In this document: piece by piece, positions 52,939-60,914 of the stretch | Layout of the letters: each line of letters opens with the position of its first letter | Numbering within the stretch: the first letter of the stretch is position 1 | From: Flavobacterium sp. KJJ | GTDB lineage: Bacteria > Bacteroidota > Bacteroidia > Flavobacteriales > Flavobacteriaceae | Length of the DNA stretch: 64,000 nucleotides | NCBI RefSeq assembly: GCF_000708595.2 | Contig: NZ_JARP01000005.1 | Coordinates: forward strand, 1 to 64,000 | Direction: 5' to 3' | Translations under genes and position numbers: made by a program | The notes under the pieces: model-generated | Seen by the model: the letters and a program-made list of their open reading frames with translations, nothing else | What the model was told of the DNA's origin: nothing | The model's database searches: none

Positions 52939-54020
52939 TTAAAATAAAATTTTAATAAATCAGAAGCAGCTGCGAAAGGTGAAATTTCATCATTTTGCAC
53001 TGCTTTTTTGTTTTGTTCCAGTTTTGAAATAATTTCAGGCTGGTTGTAAAAATTCAGTTTCAATTGTTCGTTGATGGTTTCCATCATCCAAAAATGATTT
53101 TGATCTTTTCGTTTTTCTCGAAAGAAACCTGTTTCATTTGTCATTTCAAAATAAGTAGAAATGGTTTCCCAAATTTCAGGAATTCCATCCTTTGTAATAG
53201 CGCTGCAAGTTGTAACTTTTGGCTGCCAATTTGATTTTTTTGGAGGAAATAAATGCAGTGCTCTATTAAATTCTAATTTCGCCTGATTTGCTTTTTTTAC
53301 ATTATCTCCGTCTGCTTTGTTGATAACAATTGCATCGGCCATTTCCATAATACCGCGTTTGATGCCTTGAAGTTCATCTCCGGCGCCCGAAATTTTCAAT
53401 AAAAGAAAAAAGTCAACCATGCTGTGAACAGCAGTTTCACTTTGTCCAACGCCCACTGTTTCAATTATTATAGTATCAAAACCTGCAGCTTCACACAAAA
53501 TAATCGATTCACGTGTTTTTCTTGCTACACCTCCTAAAGTATCACCAGAAGCACTTGGTCTGATAAAAGCATTTTCATCTTTAACCAATTCTTCCATACG
53601 GGTTTTATCGCCTAAAATACTGCCATGCGAAAGCGAACTGCTGGGATCAACTGCTAAAACGGCTACTTTTTTTCCTAGGTTGGTCAAGAAAGTTCCAAAG
53701 GCTTCAATAAATGTACTTTTTCCAACGCCGGGTACGCCTGTAATTCCAATTCGAATAGATTTATTGGCATGTGGCAAACAACCTTTAATAACTTCATTTG
53801 CTTTATCAGTATGTTCTGGATTGGTGCTTTCTACTAAAGTAATAGCGCGGCTTAAAGCTGTTCTGTTTCCGTTGAGAATTCCAGCAGTCAATTCGTCAGA
53901 AGAAGGTTGTTGTTTTCTATTTATTTTAATTTGATTGATTGCAGAAACATTGGTAATTTCAGGAGATGAAATTCCAGCTTTTTCTTGTAAACTGCTTGAT
54001 TGTTTTTTTGAAGTTGGCAA
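52923..54020 (-). CDS. meaB: Methylmalonyl-CoA mutase-associated GTPase MeaB
   Basis: This is a 365-aa G3E-family GTPase that gates cobalamin loading of methylmalonyl-CoA mutase and protects it from inactivation. Walker A GITGVPGVGKST (about 91-102), VDPSSSLSHGSILGDKTRM and IETVGVGQSE (switch/Walker B region) are typical, with VINKADGDN as the base-specificity motif. Its substrate protein, MutA/MutB, is encoded 38 kb away. Confidence 0.95.
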   Translation of the reverse strand: MPTSKKQSSSLQEKAGISSPEITNVSAINQIKINRKQQPSSDELTAGILNGNRTALSRAITLVESTNPEHTDKANEVIKGCLPHANKSIRIGITGVPGVGKSTFIEAFGTFLTNLGKKVAVLAVDPSSSLSHGSILGDKTRMEELVKDENAFIRPSASGDTLGGVARKTRESIILCEAAGFDTIIIETVGVGQSETAVHSMVDFFLLLKISGAGDELQGIKRGIMEMADAIVINKADGDNVKKANQAKLEFNRALHLFPPKKSNWQPKVTTCSAITKDGIPEIWETISTYFEMTNETGFFREKRKDQNHFWMMETINEQLKLNFYNQPEIISKLEQNKKAVQNDEISPFAAASDLLKFYFNKGSK

Positions 54021-54056
54021 AATGTACTTTTTGGTATTGTAAAAGTACAGAAAACA

Positions 54057-54092
54057 AAAACAGTTTCAAAAACGATTCTTTGAAACTGTTTT
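54057..54092 (-). terminator. Terminator of the NAD(P)-binding protein gene
   Basis: AAAACAGTTTCAAA / TTTGAAACTGTTTT with a T run on the minus strand, between the meaB start and the next gene's stop. Confidence 0.8.
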
Positions 54093-54101
54093 TATGTTTT
54101 A

Positions 54102-54154
54102 CACGAATTCCACCAATTTTCACAAATTAAATATTTTGGATTTTTGAATTCGTG
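54102..54154. repeat. Intergenic dyad of CACGAATT words
   Basis: CACGAATTC (54102-54110) and GAATTCGTG (54146-54154) are perfect inverted copies, followed by a second ATTCGTGAAA word. Same style as the other intergenic repeats. Confidence 0.6.
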
Positions 54155-54178
54155 AAAATTCGTGAAATCTGTCTTTGA

Positions 54179-54820
54179 TTAATATCCTGCAGTAAAGCGA
54201 ACTTGATGATGTTTTGGAGTTTCAACTTCGTCCGCAATAACAACAGCAAGATCTTCAACAGACAAAATACTTCTTTGCTCGTCATTAAAAACCGGATTTT
54301 CTAAACCCAGACGGTATTTTCCAGTTCTTCCTGTTTTAGTTCCTGCATGCATTTCAAAAGCTGGACTAAAAAAGGCCCAGTCTAAATCTTTTTCCTCTTT
54401 AATAATATTCAAATAATCTCTTGCGGCACTTGCTCCTGCATATATTTCTTTTGGAAAGTCTGGAGTGTCAACTGCTTGTAAATCTGGAGCAACAAATAAA
54501 CTTCCGGCTCCGCCAATTGTAATAAAACGTTTAACACCAGATTTTTTTACCGCTTCCTGAATTGATTTTGATCCGTTAATGAAATCATCATAAATATTTG
54601 GATTTGTCCAACCCGGATTGTAAGCATTTATTACAACATCATTTCCCTTTAGAGCTTCTGCTAAAGCTTCTTCGTTAAAAATATCTGATGCAATCCAAGT
54701 TGCGTTTGATGTTTCTTTCGGGTTTCTAGCAATAGCTGTAATGTTGTGTTTTCTGTCTGCTAATTCGTTTAAAATGGCCGTACCAACAAATCCTGTTGCT
54801 CCAATAATTGCGATTTTCAT
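54179..54820 (-). CDS. NAD(P)-binding (YwnB/NmrA-like) protein
   Basis: This 213-aa atypical SDR has the Rossmann motif IGATGFVGTAIL (residues 5-16) and no YxxxK active site. It resembles the NmrA/YwnB group, which may act as redox-sensing or unknown reductases. It lies beside an Rrf2-type regulator gene, the same pairing as ywnA-ywnB of Bacillus, so the regulator probably controls it. Confidence 0.85.
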   Translation of the reverse strand: MKIAIIGATGFVGTAILNELADRKHNITAIARNPKETSNATWIASDIFNEEALAEALKGNDVVINAYNPGWTNPNIYDDFINGSKSIQEAVKKSGVKRFITIGGAGSLFVAPDLQAVDTPDFPKEIYAGASAARDYLNIIKEEKDLDWAFFSPAFEMHAGTKTGRTGKYRLGLENPVFNDEQRSILSVEDLAVVIADEVETPKHHQVRFTAGY

Positions 54821-54875
54821 AATATATAATTTAATTAGTAATAAAAAATGTTACAGTTTAGGTAAAAAAATAGTT

Positions 54876-55283
54876 TTAAAATTGATTCGAAAAATCTTCT
54901 AAAGAAATTCCGTCTAATTGCAAACTGATTTTTTGATTCATTTCGGCGTAAAGTGCGTCTAAATTTTGATTGATTTTTTTTCCGACAGGACAATAAGGAT
55001 TCGGCTGATTTTTAGCATAACCCAGATTTATAGTTTCAAAAGTCATTTCAAAAATTTCTTTTAAAGTTAATTTTGAAGAATCTACCGCCAATTTTGTACC
55101 GCCATTTTTGCCTTCTTTACTTTCTACAATATGATGTGCTTTTAGGTTAGCAATTTCTTTTCGAACCAAAACTGGGTTCAAATTAATACTTCCCGCAATA
55201 TATTCAGATGATAAATAATCATTTGGATATTTTGTGAGTAAAGTAAGAATGTGAATCGTTATGGCAAATTTACCTGAAATCAT
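54876..55283 (-). CDS. Rrf2-family transcriptional regulator
   Basis: This 135-aa winged-helix regulator has its recognition region around residues 25-55 (SSEYIAGSINLNPVLVRKEIANLKA). Rrf2 proteins of the IscR/NsrR type bind an Fe-S cluster with three cysteines; here only one cysteine is present (PYCPVG), so it belongs to the cluster-free YwnA type. A likely target is the NAD(P)-binding gene 55 bases downstream. Confidence 0.87.
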   Translation of the reverse strand: MISGKFAITIHILTLLTKYPNDYLSSEYIAGSINLNPVLVRKEIANLKAHHIVESKEGKNGGTKLAVDSSKLTLKEIFEMTFETINLGYAKNQPNPYCPVGKKINQNLDALYAEMNQKISLQLDGISLEDFSNQF

Positions 55284-55377
55284 ACTGTAATAAAATATGT
55301 TACAAATATAAGGTGATTTATTTAATAAAAAAGAATTTTAACGAAAAATTAATCGATGTCAAGAATTTATAAATTCC

Positions 55378-55385
55378 TATTTTTG
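55378..55385 (+). promoter_or_regulatory. Candidate -7 box for the AEC transporter
   Basis: TATTTTTG matches TAnnTTTG, 15 bases before the ATG at 55401; the gene is divergent from the Rrf2 regulator. Confidence 0.4.
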
Positions 55386-55400
55386 TGATGAAACTTCGAT

Positions 55401-56312
55401 ATGAATAATTTTATTTTAATATTTTTTTTCCTCGCATTGGGATTGATTTTACAAAGAGTAAAACAATTTCCGACTAATGTTTACAAGATTCTAAACAAAA
55501 TTGTAATCTATTTTTGTTTGCCGGCCATTACCTTATATCATATTCCAAAAATAAGATGGAGCAGCGAATTATTATTTCCAATAGGGGCGGGCTGGATTAC
55601 GTTTTTATTGGCTTGTATTTTTTTTCATTTTCTAGGAAAGAGATTAGGATGGTCAAATAAACTTATTGGTTGCCTAATTTTAACAGCAGGATTAAGCAAT
55701 TCGTCATTTCTCGGTTATCCAATAATTGAAGCTTTGTTTGGAAAACAAGGACTGGAAACTGCCGTTTTAGTAGATCAGCCGGGAACTTTTGTTGTGGTTT
55801 CAACGTTAGGTGTTTTTGTGGCGGCATTTTATTCTAAAGGCAGTCCAGATACATTTAGTATTATCAAAAAAATATTATTTTTCCCTCCTTTTATAACTTT
55901 TGTTGTAGCCATATTAATGAATGTTTTTCAGTACGATTTAGATTCGAATATTCAATCTGCATTATTGAAAATTGGAAGTTTTGTAACTCCTCTTGCTTTA
56001 TTATCAGTAGGATTGCAATTGACTTTTGACAGGAAAAGCCAGCACTGGCAATTTTTGCGTCTCGGCCTTTTTTTTAAACTTATTTTGGTTCCATTTGTAA
56101 TTTTGGTTTTATATGTTTTTATTTTAAAACAGCATTCTGAGGTTATAAAAATTACATTGATGGAAACCGCAATGGCGCCCATGATTACCGGCGCAATTCT
56201 AGCTTCAACTTATGGCTTAAAACCAAAATTAAGCAGTATGATGATTGGTTTCGGAATTCCGATTTCCTTTGTCACCCTTGCTTTTTGGTATTTTATCTGT
56301 AGTTTTATATAA
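55401..56312 (+). CDS. AEC family transporter (auxin-efflux-carrier type)
   Basis: This 303-aa protein has about ten membrane helices in two inverted halves (LILQRVKQFPTNVYKILNKIVIYFCLPAITL begins the first). LTAGLSNSSFLGYPIIEALFG is the conserved AEC crossover. In bacteria such carriers export organic acids or small anions. Substrate unknown. Divergent from the Rrf2 gene and 30 bases before the MFS gene. Confidence 0.87.
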   Translation: MNNFILIFFFLALGLILQRVKQFPTNVYKILNKIVIYFCLPAITLYHIPKIRWSSELLFPIGAGWITFLLACIFFHFLGKRLGWSNKLIGCLILTAGLSNSSFLGYPIIEALFGKQGLETAVLVDQPGTFVVVSTLGVFVAAFYSKGSPDTFSIIKKILFFPPFITFVVAILMNVFQYDLDSNIQSALLKIGSFVTPLALLSVGLQLTFDRKSQHWQFLRLGLFFKLILVPFVILVLYVFILKQHSEVIKITLMETAMAPMITGAILASTYGLKPKLSSMMIGFGIPISFVTLAFWYFICSFI

Positions 56313-56342
56313 ATTTTGATTACTTAATTCGTCTACTTCAAT

Positions 56343-57560
56343 ATGAATTCATCTCCTCAAACTGCTGCAATCAACAGCAGTACTTTAGCTCAAAAAACAG
56401 TTTATTCGGTATTATTTTCAATTGCATTTGCTCATTTATTAAATGATTTAATGCAATCTGTAATTCCATCTACATATCCAATTTTAAAAGAAAATTTTAA
56501 TCTCACTTTTACTCAAGTCGGACTAATTACGTTTGTTTTTCAGCTTACAGCATCTTTATTACAGCCCTTTGTGGGATTTTATACGGATAAAAAACCAAAG
56601 CCATATTCACTTGTGGCGGCGATGATTTTTACGATTTTAGGTTTAGGATTGTTGTCAATTTCGAGTTCATTCTTAATGTTGCTGATTTCCGTAGCTTTAG
56701 TCGGAATTGGTTCTTCTATTTTTCATCCTGAAGCTTCGCGCGTTGCCTTTTTAGGTTCAGGTGGGAAACGAGGTTTAGCTCAGTCGATTTTTCAATTAGG
56801 AGGAAATGCCGGAAGTGCGATTGGGCCGTTATTAGTAGCTTTAGTAGTTGCGCCTTATGGGCAAACGTATGTAATTTGGTTTGTAATTGCAGGTTTTATC
56901 GGAATCGGTATTTTATCTCGAATTGCCGTTTGGTACGAAAATCACATGAGTTTAAGAGCTTCTAAAAAAGCTGGCATAGAAGAAGAAACCGTTTCATTGT
57001 CAGATAGAAAAATCACAGTTTCAATCATTGTTTTGTTGTTGCTGATATTTTCAAAATTCTTTTATATGGCAAGCATGTCAAGTTATTTTACTTTTTACTT
57101 GATCAGTAAATTTTCAATGTCAGTTCAGGATTCTCAATTCTACTTGTTTATTTTTCTAGCTTCTGTTGCAGCTGGAACTTTAATAGGAGGTCCGTTAGGA
57201 GATCATTTTGGAAGAAAATATATTATCTGGTTTTCTATTTTAGGAGCAGCACCTTTTACGTTGCTTTTACCTTATGCTAACTTATTTTGGACAGGAGTTT
57301 TAGCAGTAGTTATTGGTGTTATTATTGCTTCGGCATTTTCAGCAATTTTAGTTTTTGCACAAGAATTAAAACCAGGAAAAGTCGGGATGATTTCAGGTTT
57401 GTTTTTTGGTTTTGCTTTCGGAATGGGAGGTTTAGGATCGGCGATTTTAGGTTATATTGCTGATCAGACCAGTATTGAATACGTTTACAAAATAAGTTCT
57501 TACTTGCCTTTAATTGGTGTCTTAGCCTATTTCTTGCCAAATATTCAAAAGAAAAAATAA
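56343..57560 (+). CDS. MFS transporter, fosmidomycin-resistance (Fsr) type
   Basis: This 405-aa transporter has about twelve membrane helices. AHLLNDLMQSVIPSTYPILKENFNLTFTQVGLI is the characteristic Fsr N-terminus and SSIFHPEASRVAFLGSGGKRGLAQSIFQLGGNAGSAIGP the signature region. It exports fosmidomycin-like compounds in E. coli; here the natural substrate is unknown. Probably cotranscribed with the AEC gene. Confidence 0.92.
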   Translation: MNSSPQTAAINSSTLAQKTVYSVLFSIAFAHLLNDLMQSVIPSTYPILKENFNLTFTQVGLITFVFQLTASLLQPFVGFYTDKKPKPYSLVAAMIFTILGLGLLSISSSFLMLLISVALVGIGSSIFHPEASRVAFLGSGGKRGLAQSIFQLGGNAGSAIGPLLVALVVAPYGQTYVIWFVIAGFIGIGILSRIAVWYENHMSLRASKKAGIEEETVSLSDRKITVSIIVLLLLIFSKFFYMASMSSYFTFYLISKFSMSVQDSQFYLFIFLASVAAGTLIGGPLGDHFGRKYIIWFSILGAAPFTLLLPYANLFWTGVLAVVIGVIIASAFSAILVFAQELKPGKVGMISGLFFGFAFGMGGLGSAILGYIADQTSIEYVYKISSYLPLIGVLAYFLPNIQKKK

Positions 57561-57650
57561 TATCATCTTAAAATTGATAGAAAAAGTAGAGTTTAGTTTT
57601 TTTTAATTATTTTTTTTAAGTAATTTTAGAGGAACTAAAAACTTTAAATT

Positions 57651-58289
57651 ATGTCAACATTAAGATTAGGCGATATAGCTCCAGATTTTCAAGCAGAAAC
57701 AACCGAAGGGCCAATCAATTTTCATGAATGGTTAGGAGATTCATGGGGTGTTTTATTTTCACATCCTGCAGATTTTACTCCTGTTTGTACAACAGAGTTA
57801 GGAACAGTTGCTAATTATGTTCCGGAATTTAAAAAAAGAAATACTAAGGTAATTGCTTTAAGTGTTGATGGTTTAGAATCGCACAAAGAGTGGATTAAAG
57901 ACATCAACGAAACTCAAAATACCACGGTTAATTTTCCGATAATTGCAGACGAAGATAAAAAAATAGCCACTTTATACGATATGCTGCATCCAAATGCTAG
58001 CGAGAAATTTACAGTGCGTTCTGTTTTTGTAATTGGTCCAGATAAAAAAATAAAACTGACATTAACATATCCAGCTTCTACGGGAAGAAATTTTGAAGAA
58101 TTGCTTCGTGTTATAGACAGTTTGCAATTAACAGCAAATTACAGTGTTGCGACTCCAGCAAACTGGAAAGACGGCGAAGATGTAGTTATTACACCAGCAG
58201 TTCCGGACAGTGATATTGCTGCAAAATTTCCAAAAGGACATACGCCAATAAAACCATATTTACGTATGACACCGCAGCCTAATAAATAG
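57651..58289 (+). CDS. 1-Cys peroxiredoxin (Prx6 type)
   Basis: This is a 212-aa thiol peroxidase that reduces hydrogen and organic peroxides. The only cysteine is C46, in HPADFTPVCTTELG. The Prx6-type C-terminal domain (GRNFEELLRVIDSLQLT, then TPANWKDGEDVVI) follows. There is no resolving cysteine, so an external reductant is needed. Its position after efflux genes fits a stress role. Confidence 0.94.
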   Translation: MSTLRLGDIAPDFQAETTEGPINFHEWLGDSWGVLFSHPADFTPVCTTELGTVANYVPEFKKRNTKVIALSVDGLESHKEWIKDINETQNTTVNFPIIADEDKKIATLYDMLHPNASEKFTVRSVFVIGPDKKIKLTLTYPASTGRNFEELLRVIDSLQLTANYSVATPANWKDGEDVVITPAVPDSDIAAKFPKGHTPIKPYLRMTPQPNK

Positions 58290-58303
58290 TTTCTAAGGTT
58301 TTC

Positions 58304-58347
58304 AGCTACTAAGTTTCTAATTAAAAAACCTTAGAGACTTAGTAGCT
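58304..58347. repeat. Intergenic dyad of CTAAG/CTTAG words
   Basis: AGCTACTAAGTTTCTAA (58304-58320) and TTAGAGACTTAGTAGCT (58331-58347) pair at 16 of 17 positions. Extra CTAAGG and CTTAGTAAC words flank them. Lies between convergent genes and could terminate both. Confidence 0.8.
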
Positions 58348-58358
58348 TAGTAACTTTA

Positions 58359-60596
58359 CTAAGCTCTCTTCGTTAATTCATTCATTCGTTTTTTATCTCC
58401 AACAACCCATATAATATCGTTTTTCCCTAAAATAATATTCGATTCTGGGTTTAAAATTCGGTTTCCGTTTCGTTCAATTCCAACCACCATTCCGCCAGTT
58501 TTTGCTCTGAATTGGCCAATGTTTTTCTCAATAAAATCTTCCTGAGAAATTTCCAGCTGACGTAAAACAATTTGAGATTCTTCTACTGTTTTTGGAGCTT
58601 CGCTTTCATTTTGATTTAGATATTTTGTAAATGCAGTTACTTGAGAATCGGTACCAATAACACAAATTTCATCCCCTGGAAATAAACGCTCATTTTTAGT
58701 CGGAATCGGAATGGTAACATCACCACGTTTTATATACGCAATGTTAATTCCAAGCTCTTCTCGAATGCGTAATTCCTGCAATGTTTTGCCCGCCAAGTTT
58801 GATTCTCTTCCAATGTCAAAAAATGACATATGGCCGTCCCAAGGCATTAGATTCGCATAACGTCTGTCGATTTTTTTGTTTTCTCGATCGTTGAGATTCT
58901 TTAAAAAGTGATTTTCAATTTTATGATATTGTTCGTTCAGTTTTTTAGGGAAAATTTGATATACAGCGATAGCAATAATGAGCGCAACAAAAGCTACTAA
59001 AGGAGAAAAGAAAATATTCAATAAAAATCCAACAAAAAATAATCCAAGACTCATTCTTACTAAAATCAGCATTAAAAGCGCGCCTCTATACTTACGTTCT
59101 TCCCATAATATTTCGACTTCATCTGCAGCTATACGACGTAATGAAAGCGCCCACAAAAAAGGTGCAATGGCAATCAAAGTAATAAGTGCAGCCAATGTGT
59201 TTCCAAATCTCGTATCAGCTACTAAAGGAGCAACATATTCTGATGACAATAATATAATTGCCGTAATGATGATCGTGTGTATTACAATTTGAATGACATT
59301 TGCATTCAATACTTTTTGCCAAGTACTGACCGATTTTATGGCTTGTGCATTTACACTATATCGGTTAATATTTTTTACCCATTTTTTAGGCAGTTTTTGT
59401 TCTAAAAAATGAGAAAAAGGTTCTGCATATTTCACCATAAACGGAGTTGTAAAAGTAGTTATCGCTGAAACTGCCACTACAACAGGATATAAAAATGAAC
59501 TTGTAACATTCAATGTCATTCCTAAGGTTGCAATAATAAACGAGAATTCACCTATTTGTGACAAACTCATTCCTGTCTGCACAGATTGTTTAAGAGGCTG
59601 TCCTGCAAGCAAGGCGCCAATGGTAGAACTTACAGATTGTCCAAAAATAGTCACAAACGTTAATACAGCTACCGGAATCGCATGTTCGTACAACATCTTT
59701 GGATCAATTAGCATTCCCACCGAAACGAAAAATATCGCTCCAAATAAATCTTTTACGGGTTTTACTAAATGCTCAATATGTTCTGCCTGCGTGGTTTCTG
59801 CAATAATAGATCCCATTATAAAAGCTCCCAAAGCGGGCGAGAAACCAACATTTGAAGCAAAAATTACCATAGTCAAGCACAAGGCGAGCGAAATAATCAG
59901 CAGCATTTCATCTGTCAATAAATGTTTTGCTTTTTTAAGAAGAGTCGGAATAAAAAAGATACCGCCCAAAAACCAAGCCGTCAAGAAAAACACCAGTTTT
60001 AAAACAGACATCAGCAATTCACTGCCAGAAAATTGCTGACTTACTGCAATAGTCGAAAGCAAAACCATCATTAAAATGGCAACAATATCTTGTACAATCA
60101 AAGACCCAATAACAATTCCGGCGAATTTTTGTGCTTTTACGCCTAATTCATCAAACGTCTTTAAAATGATGGTTGTTGAGGAAATAGATAAAATTACACC
60201 CAGAAAAATACTATCCATCTGCGACCAGCTCATCCATCGGCCAACCAAATAGCCAATTACAACCATAGTTATAATTTGGGTAAGAGCGGTAATCGAGGCC
60301 GTACCGCCCACTTTCATTAATTTCTTAAAACTAAATTCGAGTCCTAAACTAAACAACAGGATGATTACTCCAATTTCTGCCCAAACTTCAACACTTTTCA
60401 TCTCTGTAATAGAGGGGAAAAAATCAAAATGGTTTCCTGCTAAAAATCCAGCGATCAAATAACCTAAAACTAGAGGCTGTTTCATTTTTTTAAATATCAA
60501 AACAGCAATTCCAGCGGTCATCAGAATTAATCCCAAGTCGCTGATTAAAGGTTGCAGATGGTGTGTAGTTTCGGCAGCGGCGTTTAAGGCAATCAT
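58359..60596 (-). CDS. Kef/CPA2-type cation:proton antiporter
   Basis: This 745-aa protein has about twelve N-terminal membrane helices (Na_H_Exchanger domain, to about residue 390), several further helices to about 560, then two RCK_C (TrkA-C) domains (about 590-660 and 675-740). GDEICVIGTDSQV and NDIIWVVGDKKRM are the two RCK_C ends. No Rossmann TrkA-N domain is visible between them. It exchanges K+ or Na+ for protons. Regulatory ligand unknown. Confidence 0.87.
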   Translation of the reverse strand: MIALNAAAETTHHLQPLISDLGLILMTAGIAVLIFKKMKQPLVLGYLIAGFLAGNHFDFFPSITEMKSVEVWAEIGVIILLFSLGLEFSFKKLMKVGGTASITALTQIITMVVIGYLVGRWMSWSQMDSIFLGVILSISSTTIILKTFDELGVKAQKFAGIVIGSLIVQDIVAILMMVLLSTIAVSQQFSGSELLMSVLKLVFFLTAWFLGGIFFIPTLLKKAKHLLTDEMLLIISLALCLTMVIFASNVGFSPALGAFIMGSIIAETTQAEHIEHLVKPVKDLFGAIFFVSVGMLIDPKMLYEHAIPVAVLTFVTIFGQSVSSTIGALLAGQPLKQSVQTGMSLSQIGEFSFIIATLGMTLNVTSSFLYPVVVAVSAITTFTTPFMVKYAEPFSHFLEQKLPKKWVKNINRYSVNAQAIKSVSTWQKVLNANVIQIVIHTIIITAIILLSSEYVAPLVADTRFGNTLAALITLIAIAPFLWALSLRRIAADEVEILWEERKYRGALLMLILVRMSLGLFFVGFLLNIFFSPLVAFVALIIAIAVYQIFPKKLNEQYHKIENHFLKNLNDRENKKIDRRYANLMPWDGHMSFFDIGRESNLAGKTLQELRIREELGINIAYIKRGDVTIPIPTKNERLFPGDEICVIGTDSQVTAFTKYLNQNESEAPKTVEESQIVLRQLEISQEDFIEKNIGQFRAKTGGMVVGIERNGNRILNPESNIILGKNDIIWVVGDKKRMNELTKRA

Positions 60597-60615
60597 AGAA
60601 AGGTGGTATTTTGTT

Positions 60616-60770
60616 CAGGAGCTATTCCAGCTTTCCATTTCAAGCTTTTACTCAAAAAACATATTTTTTAATGCAGTACCAGGAGCTTCCTCCGGTCGCT
60701 CTGTTCCTGCAAAAAAATATAGTTTTTTTTCATAAAAGGCTTTCCATTTCAATCCGGGCTATTTCCCAAT
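60616..60770. repeat. Degenerate intergenic repeat with GCTTTCCATTTCAA units
   Basis: CAGCTTTCCATTTCAA (about 60629-60644) and GGCTTTCCATTTCAA (60738-60752) are direct copies, with GGAGCTATTCC on one side and GGGCTATTTCCC on the other. CCAGGAGCTTCCTCCGGTCG and TGTTCCTGC lie between. GC content is higher than around it. It looks like a decayed member of a dispersed repeat family, not a gene. Confidence 0.55.
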
Positions 60771-60784
60771 CAGGTTAGAAGTAA

Positions 60785-60817
60785 TAAAAAAAGCTATCGT
60801 TAAAGATAGCTTTTTTT
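60785..60817 (-). terminator. Terminator of purB
   Basis: AAAAAAGCTATC / GATAGCTTTTTT with a 6-base loop; T run on both strands. Lies 98 bases past the purB stop. Confidence 0.8.
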
Positions 60818-60914
60818 GACAAAATATTTTAGGTTTTCTTCAAAAACCTGCGTATTTGCTAGGTTTTAACATTCTTTTATTCTTCAATTTAGGGAATCCC
60901 TATTTTATTATAAA

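Noticed and set aside
59620..60039. 139-codon plus-strand frame
   Set aside because: It is antisense to the membrane domain of the Kef-type antiporter.
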